Origin: JAKAKT01 sp041305385
GTDB lineage: Archaea; Micrarchaeota; Micrarchaeia; Burarchaeales; JAKAKT01
Length of the DNA stretch: 57,193 nt
Direction of reading: 5' to 3'
NCBI GenBank assembly: GCA_041305385.1
Contig: JBFYLO010000001.1
Span: 1-57,193, forward strand
In this document: piece by piece, positions 48,905-57,193 of the stretch
Layout: every line of letters begins with the position of its first letter
How positions within the stretch are numbered: the stretch's first letter is position 1
Made by a program: the position numbers and the translations under genes
The notes under the pieces: generated by a model
What the model saw: only the letters and a program-made list of their open reading frames with translations
Database searches by the model: none
What the model was told of the DNA's origin: nothing

Positions 48905-49447
48905 TTATACTTCTTCCTCTTCCCTGCACTCCTCGCAAAGGTTCTTGCTTCGCGATTTCTGCAGGTCCTCGGAATATGAGCCGCAACTCTCGCAGACTCC
49001 GGCCAGGACTGCCCTGTCACCGAACTCGTGCATCTTGTAGTCCTCGGTGAGCACTTCTACGAGGCCTGGGAAAGCGCCTATGAGGTCGTCATCAGATATG
49101 ATGCCTATGAGCCTCTGGTCTTTGTCAACCACCGGAAGCCTCTTTATCTTTTTTTCCCTCATTGTTTCCGCAGCCTCGAGTATGCTCGCTTGGGCCTTGG
49201 TCGTCTTGAGCGGAGAGCTCATTATTTTCTTCAAGGGTGTCTTTTTAGGGTCCCTCCTGCTGGCCACAATCTTGTAGGCAATGTCGGTCTCGGTGACTAT
49301 CCCGACCGCTTTCTGGTCGCTGGTCACCACGATGCTGCCTATCCTGTGCTTCTTCATGAGCTTCGCTGCCTCTTCAGCGTTATCCGTGGCCTTGAGGGTC
49401 ACTACCCCCCTTCGCATGCAATCTCCTACCCTTAAATCTGTTTTCAT
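48905..49447 (-). CDS. CBS-domain protein with C-terminal zinc ribbon
   Basis: 180 aa. Two CBS motifs: VGDCMRRGVVTLKATDNAEEAAKLM, then KKHRIGSIVVTSDQKAVGIVTETDI (about 5-60), and TTKAQASILEAAETMREKKIKRLPVVDKDQRLIGIISDDDL (about 75-125). The last 40 residues carry CESCGSY and LCEECRE, a zinc ribbon. CBS pairs bind adenine nucleotides and act as energy or ligand sensors; the ribbon may bind nucleic acid or ribosome. Fused CBS and zinc-ribbon proteins are common in archaea. Solitary in its strand segment, with the H/ACA RNA directly downstream. Confidence 0.85.
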   Translation of the reverse strand: MKTDLRVGDCMRRGVVTLKATDNAEEAAKLMKKHRIGSIVVTSDQKAVGIVTETDIAYKIVASRRDPKKTPLKKIMSSPLKTTKAQASILEAAETMREKKIKRLPVVDKDQRLIGIISDDDLIGAFPGLVEVLTEDYKMHEFGDRAVLAGVCESCGSYSEDLQKSRSKNLCEECREEEEV

Positions 49448-49483
49448 ACGCCTAGATTGTGGACTGGAAAACTTTTAAACTAA

Positions 49484-50881
49484 TCAGGTTGGGCCTGGGG
49501 GCGACCCCTTCCGAACGAGAAACAGCACTTCCCAGTTCTCTCCGGCCACTTCATAGTGGTCCCAAATGTATTCGTCTATCAGGGGCTCGTATTCGCTGAA
49601 GTTCTTGCCCCATTGGGGCCGTTTGTTGTAGAGAATGAGTGCTGGCTTCCTCGCCTCCAGGTCAGCGATTGCATTTTGCTCGGTATCGTCCGGCTGGCCC
49701 CAGGGCCCCAAGCCCAGGTATCTGTAGCCGGGCTCCCTTTTCAGCTGGAAGTAGAGTATGTGGCCGTAGGGAATCACGAGAATCCTGTCCTCTGGGCTTG
49801 TGTGGGACAGAACGGATTCCCGGGTGCTGGAACTTGCTGTTGTTTGAAAAAACAGGAAAACCGGGAGCATTAGCATGGTTGCCAAGATAAACGCCCATAT
49901 ATAAGCTCTCTGACGTTTGTCCAGGTATCTCTGGAAAAGGAAACCTGCCATCATTGAGAGCAGCGGAATTGCGTAGAAGACCCTGTTCGGCTGAAACCGT
50001 ACGAGGACTGCATAGAGGGAAGCCAACGCGAGAAGCAGCAGGAGCAGGCTCTCCAAATGCCCTTTCCCTATGTCCTCTTTCACTCGCTTGAGGAATATGA
50101 CTGGTAGGAGCATTATGAAAAGATATGGGGCGAGCTTGACGGGATTAGAAAACATCGATTCTTGAGTCCTGAAAAGGATTTGGAAAATCACCTGGACGTA
50201 GGCTTCCTCCAGAACCCCGAGAGAATAGAGCCATGCGAAAAGAGCAAGGAGAGGGAGCAGGAAGCCTACCAAGAGGACCCCGACTTCTGCCGGAAGCCGG
50301 GCGGTCTCTTTTCTCAGGAAAGCCCTGGCCCAGAGAAATACGAGCGAGGCTGGGAGCAGGAGCAGGCCCGGGATTTTCAGGATTGCGAGAATCGCGCACA
50401 GCACTCCAGATGCGAAAAGCCACCTGGAGCCCCCCCCTTTCTCGTAAGAATAAAGCGAGTTGAACAGGAGGATTGCAAACAGGGCCATGAATGGCTCAGG
50501 GAGGAATTGAAGACCCCCGAAAAGAGGGGCGAAGAGCACGAATGCCGCTGCTGCGGAGATGGCTTCAGGTTCTCCGTAGAGCTTGCGGGCTGTTCGAAAA
50601 ACGAGCAGCGTGGTCAGCATCATTGCCCATGCGAGAAATAACTTTGCTGCCCAGAGCTCAGGGCCAAGAAGCGAGTAGGATAGCGACGCGATGAATGCAG
50701 CTCCTGGTAAATATTGGAGGAGAGCGAAGTCTCCGTAGACTGTTCTGCCTAAGTAGAGGAGCCAGCCGCTGGTGAGGTGCGTTCCCTCATCGTTGATGAA
50801 TACTCTGTTAAGGGTCAGGATATGGGGGGCAAGTTGGATGAGAAGCAGAATGACTAGAATATGCCCGGCTGAAAGACGCAT
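49484..50881 (-). CDS. GT39/GT83-type membrane glycosyltransferase
   Basis: 465 aa from the ATG at 50881. The first periplasmic-side loop has the acidic pair in NRVFINDEGTHLTSGWLL that this polyprenyl-phosphate sugar-using fold (PMT/ArnT/AglB-type superfamily) uses for catalysis. About 11-12 TM helices follow, then an exposed C-terminal domain with ILVIPYGHILYFQLKREPGYRYLGLGPW. These enzymes transfer sugar from a lipid carrier to a lipid or protein outside the membrane. Which acceptor is unknown. It is divergent from hjc, with about 165 bases between them. Confidence 0.8.
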   Translation of the reverse strand: MRLSAGHILVILLLIQLAPHILTLNRVFINDEGTHLTSGWLLYLGRTVYGDFALLQYLPGAAFIASLSYSLLGPELWAAKLFLAWAMMLTTLLVFRTARKLYGEPEAISAAAAFVLFAPLFGGLQFLPEPFMALFAILLFNSLYSYEKGGGSRWLFASGVLCAILAILKIPGLLLLPASLVFLWARAFLRKETARLPAEVGVLLVGFLLPLLALFAWLYSLGVLEEAYVQVIFQILFRTQESMFSNPVKLAPYLFIMLLPVIFLKRVKEDIGKGHLESLLLLLLALASLYAVLVRFQPNRVFYAIPLLSMMAGFLFQRYLDKRQRAYIWAFILATMLMLPVFLFFQTTASSSTRESVLSHTSPEDRILVIPYGHILYFQLKREPGYRYLGLGPWGQPDDTEQNAIADLEARKPALILYNKRPQWGKNFSEYEPLIDEYIWDHYEVAGENWEVLFLVRKGSPPGPT

Positions 50882-51045
50882 GTCATGACACTCCAAAAAA
50901 CAATTCAACTCGATGCAAATCGCTCGAGTTCTCGAGAGCTCGAATATCCTGGAACCTCTGCTCCCGGACCGGGCGAATGGTTGCATTGTCCTTTTGCATT
51001 GTAGATAGGACAAGTAATTAAAATAAACGAATCAGATATCCCTTT

Positions 51046-51432
51046 ATGGCATTCGGCACCTATGCGAAGGGGGCGAGAACTGAGCGGGAGCTTATAAGTA
51101 TGTTCTCCGAAAGGGGATTCTCGGTAATAAGGGCTGCCGGGAGCGGAGTGAACTCGCTCTCGCCGGACCTCCTCGTTTTCAGGAAAGGGGCCCAGTATGC
51201 TTTTGAGTGCAAGGCCTGGGAGTCGGGGAGCCTCGGGATTGAAAAAAGCAAGTTCCTCGCTCTCCTCGAGTGGGAGAGGAACACGGGAATCACCACCATG
51301 ATAGCGTGGAGGGTGAACAGGACCGGCTGGAGGTTCATGCATCTCCCGGAGCTCGAGGAGCAGGAGAGGAACTACACTGTAACATTAAAAAAGGCGCTCG
51401 CGATAAATAGGAGATTCGAGGACCTTATATGA
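51046..51432 (+). CDS. hjc: Holliday junction resolvase Hjc
   Basis: 128 aa, the family length. It cuts four-way junctions in recombination and repair. The nuclease site is complete: Glu in KGARTEREL (about 13-15), Asp41 in LSPDLLVF, and Glu54-x-Lys56 in AFECKAW. The N-terminal KGARTERELI is the canonical Hjc start. The following DUF2207 gene overlaps the stop (ATGA), a common archaeal arrangement of unclear meaning. Confidence 0.93.
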   Translation: MAFGTYAKGARTERELISMFSERGFSVIRAAGSGVNSLSPDLLVFRKGAQYAFECKAWESGSLGIEKSKFLALLEWERNTGITTMIAWRVNRTGWRFMHLPELEEQERNYTVTLKKALAINRRFEDLI

Positions 51433-53318
51433 GAAAGCTGTTTTTCATCCTGCTTGCTCTTCTGCTCGCCCTGTTTGGGGGCATTGCCTGGGCAAACAGC
51501 TATGAGCTGAAAAACATCAATGTCGAGGTTACGGTAAACCCCGACGGCTCGTTCAGCGTCGCCGAGCACTACACGTTTTTTTTCCATGGAAATTTCACCT
51601 ATGCCTACAGGGAGATACCTCTCGTTACACCGGACGGGAGGAGGATAAGAATCTCGGACACCAAGGTCTACGAGGCCGGGAATGAGGTCTACCGGGACTT
51701 TGGCGAGGTTGACGGGAAGGGCAGGATAGTCTGGCGCTTTCAGGCGAGCGATGAGGAGAGAACGTTCTCGCTCAATTACGTGGTCAAGAACCAGATAGTG
51801 AGATACGCAGATGTGGCGGATTTGAATTGGAAGATGCTCGGAAATGACTGGGAGACCGGAGTCGACAGGTTCCAAGGCGTGGTCAGGCTGCCGCCAGGGG
51901 TCTCCAGGGATGAGATTCTCGCCTGGGGCCACGGCCCGAGGAGCGGAAAAACAAACATAGAGAACGACAGCATCAAGTTCACCGCCATGAATGTGCCCCC
52001 GAAAACGTTCGTCGAGGCAAGGGTTGTTTTCCCGAGCTCGGCGATAGGCGACTCCTCCGCTTTCAGCGTCCCGTCCACCGGCCTCCCGAAGATAATGGAG
52101 GAGGAAAGGATTGCCTTTGAGGGAGAAGAACAAATGAAGCTGATTATCTACGTGGCCCGCATTGCTCCCCTCGCCTTTCCGGCACTGCTCGCGCTCATCA
52201 CCGGAATCCTCTGGTATCTTTATGGGAGGGAGCCCAAGGTTGAATTCCAACAGAACTATTTCCACGAGCCCCCCTATGAATACTCGCCGGCGGTTCTTGG
52301 AACGCTCACCGATGCAGTTTCTAAAAAGCCGGACATGAACGCCTTCACGGCAACGATAGTGGACCTTGCCCAGAGGGGCTACATCAGGATAGAGGAGGTC
52401 AAACGGGAGAAGGGGCCACTGGAATTCTTCGGCTCGGACAAGGATATCCGGTTGACGGTGCTGAAAGCCCCTGATGCGAATTTGAAGGACTACGAGGCCA
52501 TGGCGTTCAAGTGCCTCTTCGGAAAAATTGACGTGTTCAGGCTCGCTGAGAAAAAGGGAGGCTTCGCCAGGCTGACGGGGGCCAATGAAGAGGCACAAAC
52601 CGGGCCGGAAGAGCCTCTCGAGCTCAGGACAGAATCGGCCACCATCGGGCAGCTCCTCCGCGACCAGGATTTCGCGCGGAAATTCGAGGCTGGTTTCGAG
52701 AGGTGGCAGGCGATTGTCGGGGCGGCGAGCAGGGAGTATGCGTTCCATGAGGGGAGGGCATCCAGGATTGCGCGCTACTTTGCATGGGGCTCTGGGATTA
52801 TCCTGATACTTTTGGCGCCCCTTTTCATAGCCTCGTTTGTGCTGGTTGGCGAGGGAAGCCAAAGCGACTTGCTGGTTCTCCTTGCGAGCGCCTTCATTTC
52901 CCTCCTTGCTGGCGCGACCATCTCCGTATACGGCAGAAGGGCACTCGAGAAAAGGACCCCGAAGGGCGCCATGCATTACCAGAAATGGATGGCGTTTAAG
53001 CGGTTCATCTCCGACCTGACGCTACTTAAGCAGTATCCGCCTTCCTCAGTAATCATGTGGGACAAATACCTCGTCTATGCGACTGCGCTCGGATGCGCGG
53101 ACAAGGTTGCAGAGGCGATGAAGCTGCAGATTCCTGAGGGCGAATACAAGTCTTCCTGGTTCGTCTCGAGCTCTGGAATCGCCGCCCTGGGCACGCTCGG
53201 GACCATCAATTCCTCCTTCAGCTCTTTCTCGCACCATTCCGGCGCCTCTGGCCACGGTGGCGGGTTCGGCGGAGGGGGAGGCGGAGGGGGCGGGGGAGGA
53301 GGAGGCGGGGCAGGCTAA
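51429..53318 (+). CDS. DUF2207 membrane protein
   Basis: 629 aa. Signal peptide at about 1-22, then the DUF2207 extracytoplasmic beta domain (SYELKNINVEVTVNPDGSFS, YREIPLVTPDGRRI). TM helices at about 237-257 and a pair near 450-500 are followed by a cytoplasmic domain, and the chain ends in a Ser/Gly run with about 20 glycines (from 53245), typical of the family. Function not established. The final run is encoded by GGN repeats; it is the most repetitive stretch of the window. The stop overlaps the convergent ECF T gene. Confidence 0.9.
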   Translation: MRKLFFILLALLLALFGGIAWANSYELKNINVEVTVNPDGSFSVAEHYTFFFHGNFTYAYREIPLVTPDGRRIRISDTKVYEAGNEVYRDFGEVDGKGRIVWRFQASDEERTFSLNYVVKNQIVRYADVADLNWKMLGNDWETGVDRFQGVVRLPPGVSRDEILAWGHGPRSGKTNIENDSIKFTAMNVPPKTFVEARVVFPSSAIGDSSAFSVPSTGLPKIMEEERIAFEGEEQMKLIIYVARIAPLAFPALLALITGILWYLYGREPKVEFQQNYFHEPPYEYSPAVLGTLTDAVSKKPDMNAFTATIVDLAQRGYIRIEEVKREKGPLEFFGSDKDIRLTVLKAPDANLKDYEAMAFKCLFGKIDVFRLAEKKGGFARLTGANEEAQTGPEEPLELRTESATIGQLLRDQDFARKFEAGFERWQAIVGAASREYAFHEGRASRIARYFAWGSGIILILLAPLFIASFVLVGEGSQSDLLVLLASAFISLLAGATISVYGRRALEKRTPKGAMHYQKWMAFKRFISDLTLLKQYPPSSVIMWDKYLVYATALGCADKVAEAMKLQIPEGEYKSSWFVSSSGIAALGTLGTINSSFSSFSHHSGASGHGGGFGGGGGGGGGGGGGGAG

Positions 53319-53983
53319 AGCAGGAGTTTCGCAAGGAGAAGCACGAGCAGAGTGAATAGCGCAAACCAATCGAGAGACCTCATTCTGAGCCGGTAAAACA
53401 GCGGCGCCCTGTCCGGGTTGAAGGCGCGGGAGTCCATGGAGAGCGAGAGGTTCTTCGCCTTTCTCATCACCGAGTGCATGAACGGCACTATGAGGGGAAC
53501 CGGATTGTTGCTCGAGTGGCCACGGGAGGACTGAGCCACCCTCACCGAGGAAAATTTCCTCTCGAAAACAGGCAGGAAGCCGAGCGAGAGCGCGAGCGAG
53601 AAGGAAGTTGAGGCAGGGACCTTGAAGGAATGCAGGGCGGAGACTATCGCCCTCTGCTCAGTGGTCATTATGAAGAGAATCGAGAGCGAAAGGGCTGAGA
53701 ATAGGAGGGCCGAATTCACCAGGCCTGCTGAGGGCGAGATGAAGACAGCGCCTAAAATCAATGGTATGGCGATTAGGAAGAGAACGAACTTCGGGCGCGG
53801 GAAAAGCCTGTGTGGCGAAATCGACGCAAGGGCGCAGAAAAGGACCGTCAACAGAAGTGAAAAGACTGCTGTCTCAAAGCTCCTCGTGGAAAACATGAAC
53901 GTGAGAATGGCAATGAGCCAGAGTATCTTGACCCTCGCGTCAACAGAGTGGACGATTGATGGCCCTGGGGAGTAGGAAAGCAT
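53315..53983 (-). CDS. ECF transporter T component (CbiQ/EcfT-like)
   Basis: 222 aa, five or six TM helices, with the coupling-helix signature SRGHSS (the A-R-G-type motif that contacts the ATPase) near 150 and a second arginine region, SMDSRAFNPDR, near 185. It carries the S component's conformational change from the ATPase. Third gene of the S-A-T operon, with four bases between it and the ATPase stop. Its own stop overlaps the convergent DUF2207 stop. Confidence 0.87.
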   Translation of the reverse strand: MLSYSPGPSIVHSVDARVKILWLIAILTFMFSTRSFETAVFSLLLTVLFCALASISPHRLFPRPKFVLFLIAIPLILGAVFISPSAGLVNSALLFSALSLSILFIMTTEQRAIVSALHSFKVPASTSFSLALSLGFLPVFERKFSSVRVAQSSRGHSSNNPVPLIVPFMHSVMRKAKNLSLSMDSRAFNPDRAPLFYRLRMRSLDWFALFTLLVLLLAKLLL

Positions 53984-53987
53984 CGCC

Positions 53988-54797
53988 TCACCTTCTTTTT
54001 CCCTTCAGGTGCCTTATCAGCTGGGAAGGCGTGAGCATGGGTTGGCCGAGTTCGCTTGAAATCCTGGCAGCGCATGGAACCTTTATCCCTGCCTCCGCCA
54101 CTTTTTTGTCCAATAGGAGAGCTGAACTGCCGTCGGCCTCGATTTTTCCATTATCGAGCAGGATTATTCTTGAAGCATGCTCGGCAAGCCACTCGGTGTC
54201 ATGCTCTGCGACAATTATCGTCTTTCCCTCGCGGTTTAGTTTTTCCAGAAGAGAATAAATTTCCTGGGAGCTCGAGTGGTCGAGGCTTGAAACCGGCTCG
54301 TCCAAGACGAAGACGTCCGGCTCCAGGGCGAGGGCGCAGGCGAATGCAAGCTTCTGTTTCTGCCCGTGGGAGAGCTTCTGGGGGTCTGAGTCCGCATACT
54401 CCGAGAGGCCCATTGTTTCAAGAGTCCTTCCCACCCTCTCCCTCGCGTCCTCGTCTCGCACTCCGATGTTGTGGAGGCCGAAGAGAACCTCGTCCTCGAC
54501 CCTGAGGGAGAAAATCTGCTCATCCGGGTCCTGGAACACGAAGGCAACGGAGCGGGCGAGCTCATGAACTGGAACTTTCGAAGTGTCCTTGCCAAACACC
54601 TCTACTGCTCCGGAGAACTCCCCGGCTATCATCTGAGGGATTATCCCGTTCAGCGAAAGGAGGAGGGTGCTCTTGCCGCAGCCGGTCTTGCCTATCACTC
54701 CGAGGAATTCCCCCTCCTTTATTTCAAGGGAAAGCCCCGATAGGACCGGCTTCCCAGGGTATGAAAAGGACAGGTTTCGGATGCTGATGGCCGTCAT
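53988..54797 (-). CDS. ECF transporter ATPase (EcfA-like)
   Basis: 269 aa from the ATG at 54797, whose A is shared with the S-gene stop TGA; a TTG at 54800 is in frame. ABC ATPase: Walker A GKTGCGKST, Q loop QDPDEQIFS (the ECF-type PDEQ), signature LSHGQKQ, with His in place of the second Gly of LSGGQ, Walker B VFVLDEPVSSLD and the switch His in EHD. Only one ATPase gene is seen, so it probably acts as a homodimer. Confidence 0.92.
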   Translation of the reverse strand: MTAISIRNLSFSYPGKPVLSGLSLEIKEGEFLGVIGKTGCGKSTLLLSLNGIIPQMIAGEFSGAVEVFGKDTSKVPVHELARSVAFVFQDPDEQIFSLRVEDEVLFGLHNIGVRDEDARERVGRTLETMGLSEYADSDPQKLSHGQKQKLAFACALALEPDVFVLDEPVSSLDHSSSQEIYSLLEKLNREGKTIIVAEHDTEWLAEHASRIILLDNGKIEADGSSALLLDKKVAEAGIKVPCAARISSELGQPMLTPSQLIRHLKGKRR

Positions 54798-55633
54798 CAA
54801 TAAGACCCGTAATAGTCTGAGAACCTGAACTTAAAAGCTATGGCCCAAGCGAACCCAAGTTCGACGACCCCCTGGATGGCGTTCCAGAGGAATATGATGT
54901 ACCAGGGAACGAGCGCCATGAACTGTTCTGGGGACATCCCGAAGAACAGCGGCCCTGCAAAGTAGTAGTTTGCAATAACCGTCGAGACGCCCCTGACTAG
55001 GAGCGCTAAGAGCATTACGATGGTTATGTTCACCGGGTCCTCGAGAGATTTCATGTTGGCGTCCTTGCCATAGAATCTCCAGAGGTAGAGCATTATCCCA
55101 GAGGCCAGCGCCAGTGCAACTATGGGGGCAATCCCTCCCGCGAGGGCGCCGGCAGTTACCTCCCCTCCCTTAATCAATATCGAATCGCCCAGTTTGAGTT
55201 CAGGCAGCCGATAGACGACCCCTCCTTCAGGGAAATTTATTGATTTTGTTATCATTCCTGAAAGGGCAAAGAGCATAAGCGGTATCATGAGGGAGAGCAG
55301 CAGAACTGCGACGAGCCTTCCTATATCATTCTTTTTCTTGGCTGCGAGAAGCCAGAGCGCCGGCACCAGAACCATGGGCAGGGTCGCCGCGAACTTCATG
55401 CTGGCACCTATGCCCGTCTCAGGTGAAACAAAGGTGATGATAACGGTCAGCAGAATGAGGACTCCCATGGCGGACTCGAAGCCGAAAAGGAAAAACGCCA
55501 GCAGGACCGGAAAGCCGGCGAGGTCCACCATCATGCCGAAGCCAGTCGGAATTCCGATGATGCCGTGAAGGAGCTGGAAAAGGGCCGCTGCTGCGGCGAA
55601 GAGCGCCGTTGCCACAATCTTGTAAGTCCTCAT
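54797..55633 (-). CDS. ECF transporter S component, substrate unknown
   Basis: 278 aa, larger than the usual 180-200. Six to eight TM helices, beginning IVATALFAAAAALFQLLHGI and with a second block at about 55-110. A hydrophilic loop (about 130-165: INFPEGGVVYRLPELKLGDS) breaks the membrane run. S components bind a vitamin or metal; none of the ligand-specific signatures I know is obvious, and a fused or CbiM-like permease cannot be excluded. First of the operon; stop overlaps the ATPase start. Confidence 0.75.
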   Translation of the reverse strand: MRTYKIVATALFAAAAALFQLLHGIIGIPTGFGMMVDLAGFPVLLAFFLFGFESAMGVLILLTVIITFVSPETGIGASMKFAATLPMVLVPALWLLAAKKKNDIGRLVAVLLLSLMIPLMLFALSGMITKSINFPEGGVVYRLPELKLGDSILIKGGEVTAGALAGGIAPIVALALASGIMLYLWRFYGKDANMKSLEDPVNITIVMLLALLVRGVSTVIANYYFAGPLFFGMSPEQFMALVPWYIIFLWNAIQGVVELGFAWAIAFKFRFSDYYGSY

Positions 55634-55687
55634 GCTCTATCTTTCTCTTTGCTCATGGTTTTAATACTAGCTACTCTTAAATGAGTA

Positions 55688-56749
55688 TTAACTTATTAAT
55701 TTGTGAACCTTGAAAACGATTTTCCCTTCCTCTGGGCCCGCCTTCCCCCCTGCCTTCAGGCTCGAACCTACCAGGGCGTTTCCCTTGAGCTTGAGCATCG
55801 TATCGAGACTCACGTCCTCCGGGAGGGATTTGAGGCCCAACAGCTTGAGCGCCAGATTCTTCGGAAGGATGAACTCGGCTTCTCCCCCCTCCTCAAGCGT
55901 GAGCGACAATCCCTCGGCAGAAGCCACGATGCCCTCTATCTTCCCCTCCACCTCGCCCTCGAAATCCGATGTAAGCTGGCCCGGGGTTATCGGCTTCTTT
56001 ATTAGGATGATTTTGCTGAATCTGCCTGTTTGTATCTCCCCGTTCTTGAGCCTTGCCCCCTCGATTCTGACAGAGTCTCCGGGCCTCGCGCCCTCGAGTG
56101 CCCTTTCGTGCGGCTCCCAAAGCACCAGCCTTATCTTGCCGCCTGCTTCCTCGAGCATGCACGAGCCCATCTCGTGGGTCGTCCCCTCGCGCTCATATCT
56201 CCTCAGTCCAGAATATTCCGAAACCGCAGCTGTCAAGCTCACGCCATCGCCTTCAGACATGTCGGTTATTTTTTTTTCAGGCTTCCTCTCAAGAACTGCG
56301 ATGCTCCCCCCATAGCCGAGCGCAATCTCTCCGCCTTTCATGTAAGCTCCCCGCACCTCGACCATATCCCCGTTCAGAATCTTGCCCCTCTCGACATAAT
56401 CCACGTCATCATTCCAGAGGACAAGGGGCCGCTCCCCGCTCTCATCCCCGAGGAAGACTCTGCAGACGCGCCCCTGCTTCCCGTTTTTTTCAAATCTCTT
56501 AACATCAAAAATTCGAATAATTCTCCCAAAAACTGTCGCTCGCTTGGTCTGGGGGGTGAGCTGGGACACTGAGACTGGCTTCTGGGGAGGCCCTATGTTC
56601 AGTTCCTTGGATACTGCAAAAAGAGCAGCCTCTCTGGTGAGAAGGCCGTGGAACTTCTCCTCCTTCTCCCTGATTAGGCTTTCGAGCTTCTCCCCGTCAA
56701 TCGATTTCAGGAGTTCGGCCCTGATTGCTTTCGCCTCGTCCGATTCCAT
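55688..56749 (-). CDS. RPA-like OB-fold single-stranded DNA-binding protein
   Basis: 353 aa. Helical N-terminal 60 residues with EEKFHGLLTREAALFAVSKEL, typical of archaeal RPA41-like proteins, then three OB-fold-like units: KRATVFGRIIRIFDVKRFEK (about 68-150), VSLTAAVSEYSGLRRYERE (about 168-250) and EGEVEGKIEGIVASAEGL (about 260-340). Each begins with the strand 'v.G.i' and includes an RxxxxGxV or LVLW-type strand (RPLVLWNDD, IRLVLWEPHE). Binds single-stranded DNA in replication and repair. Solitary gene. Confidence 0.88.
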   Translation of the reverse strand: MESDEAKAIRAELLKSIDGEKLESLIREKEEKFHGLLTREAALFAVSKELNIGPPQKPVSVSQLTPQTKRATVFGRIIRIFDVKRFEKNGKQGRVCRVFLGDESGERPLVLWNDDVDYVERGKILNGDMVEVRGAYMKGGEIALGYGGSIAVLERKPEKKITDMSEGDGVSLTAAVSEYSGLRRYEREGTTHEMGSCMLEEAGGKIRLVLWEPHERALEGARPGDSVRIEGARLKNGEIQTGRFSKIILIKKPITPGQLTSDFEGEVEGKIEGIVASAEGLSLTLEEGGEAEFILPKNLALKLLGLKSLPEDVSLDTMLKLKGNALVGSSLKAGGKAGPEEGKIVFKVHKLIS

Positions 56750-56802
56750 GGTATGATGATTGTTCGGGATATTATAAAAAACATAGCTGGCAATTTTTTC
56801 CC

Positions 56803-57193
56803 ATGGAGTCTGAGAGGGTGCTCGGGGGGCTGCGCGTCATTTATGGGGAGGATTTAAGCTCGAACATATACTTGATAGAGGATAAGGTGAGGGGAACTTT
56901 AGCAATTGACTCTGGGGCTTATCCTGTTCTCGAGAAGGAGCCCGCGATGCTGATTCTCACCCACGCCCACTTCGACCATACCGGGGGGGTGGACGATGAA
57001 TGGAAGAACGTTTACCTTCATGTGGACGATTTTGTCAAGGGCCCGTATTTTCAGGTTCCCCTGGGGGCGAAGGAAATAGACTTCAGGATGATTGAGTGGG
57101 GGGAGTTTGAATTCGAAGTTTTGCATACCCCGGGGCATACCCTGGGCTCGATTTGCCTGCTTGATGAGAAGAAAAAACTGCTCATTTCAGGTG
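56803..57193 (+). CDS. Metallo-beta-lactamase-fold hydrolase (5' part, cut by window end)
   Basis: ATG at 56803, with a TATA-like ATTATAAAAAAC about 25 bases upstream; the frame stays open to the last base (130 codons seen). The zinc signature THAHFDH is at about 57-63 and the next ligand in HTPGHTLGS near 108. N-terminal strands NIYLIEDKVRGTLAIDSG are typical of glyoxalase II-like MBL enzymes. Substrate unknown. The remainder of the gene lies beyond the window. Confidence 0.85.
   Translation, partial: MESERVLGGLRVIYGEDLSSNIYLIEDKVRGTLAIDSGAYPVLEKEPAMLILTHAHFDHTGGVDDEWKNVYLHVDDFVKGPYFQVPLGAKEIDFRMIEWGEFEFEVLHTPGHTLGSICLLDEKKKLLISG

Noticed and set aside
50905..51000. CTCGAG-rich palindromic sequence upstream of hjc considered as another copy of the 102-bp repeat
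   Set aside because: Only short pieces (GCAAATCG, CCGGGCGAA) resemble the repeat, too little to separate from chance in GC-rich palindromes.
51372..52976. 534-codon minus-strand frame opposite DUF2207
   Set aside because: Antisense to a clear DUF2207 gene with family motifs; composition is Arg/Pro/Gly-rich as expected of a shadow.
53245..53318. Run of GGN codons at the end of DUF2207 considered as a simple-sequence repeat or CRISPR-like array
   Set aside because: It encodes the Gly-rich tail usual for the family. There is no spacer structure; no CRISPR array was found anywhere in the window.

Overview
The window is archaeal chromosome. Archaeal information genes are spread along it: ribosomal protein L10e, DnaG-type primase, archaeal-type glutamyl-tRNA synthetase, Dph2, an NMD3-like protein, Hjc resolvase, an RPA-like OB-fold protein and a two-domain Lrp/AsnC regulator. 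There is also the front end of the mevalonate pathway. TATA-like boxes sit close to starts, many genes overlap by 1-4 bases, and one tRNA-Val gene appears to carry two insertions at non-canonical positions. Small tightly packed genes and interrupted tRNA genes suggest a DPANN-type lineage (Micrarchaeota or Diapherotrites-like), but that placement is inference. No CRISPR array, transposase, phage module, rRNA or replication origin was seen.

Layout. 0.2-7.1 kb: an unknown 530-aa protein, a pentein-fold (arginine deiminase-like) enzyme, an Lrp/AsnC regulator, an EamA transporter, a possible toxin-antitoxin pair and two unknowns. 7.2-21.1 kb: the centrepiece, a nearly continuous plus-strand locus. 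It encodes a winged-helix/coiled-coil protein, a TadA/VirB11-family ATPase, a disordered Pro/Lys/Glu-rich protein, two TadC/GspF-type membrane platform proteins, a two-TM protein that may be a split VirB3/VirB4 N-terminal half, a VirB4/HerA-superfamily ATPase with a DEAW Walker B, a stand-alone copy of that ATPase's C-terminal domain, two membrane proteins (one encoded on the minus strand), a second coiled-coil/winged-helix protein and an 867-aa bitopic surface protein. Two almost identical 102-bp GC-rich repeats lie inside and at the end of it. The set mixes type IV pilus motor parts with a conjugation-type ATPase, and no pilin is visible. It is my candidate for an undescribed system.

21.3-31.7 kb: a GT4 glycosyltransferase, a DUF2070 membrane protein, an NMD3-like protein, and a mevalonate operon (HTH regulator, HMG-CoA synthase, thiolase, DUF35 protein), followed by envelope proteins and a hairpin-rich intergenic block. 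31.8-37.7 kb: PEP synthase, Dph2 carrying a palindromic repeat inside its coding sequence, GltX and a Cys-rich lipoprotein. 37.8-44.9 kb: a GNAT-like protein, L10e, zinc-ribbon and unknown genes, a DUF362 protein, and an exported protein with a pilin-like N-terminus.

44.9-57.2 kb: tRNA-Val, a LonB-like ATPase that lacks the protease domain, DnaG, a small Toprim protein, DUF167, a predicted H/ACA guide RNA with its own TATA box, a CBS protein, a GT39-like transferase, Hjc, DUF2207, an ECF transporter (S, A and T genes), an RPA-like protein, and a metallo-beta-lactamase-fold gene cut by the window end.
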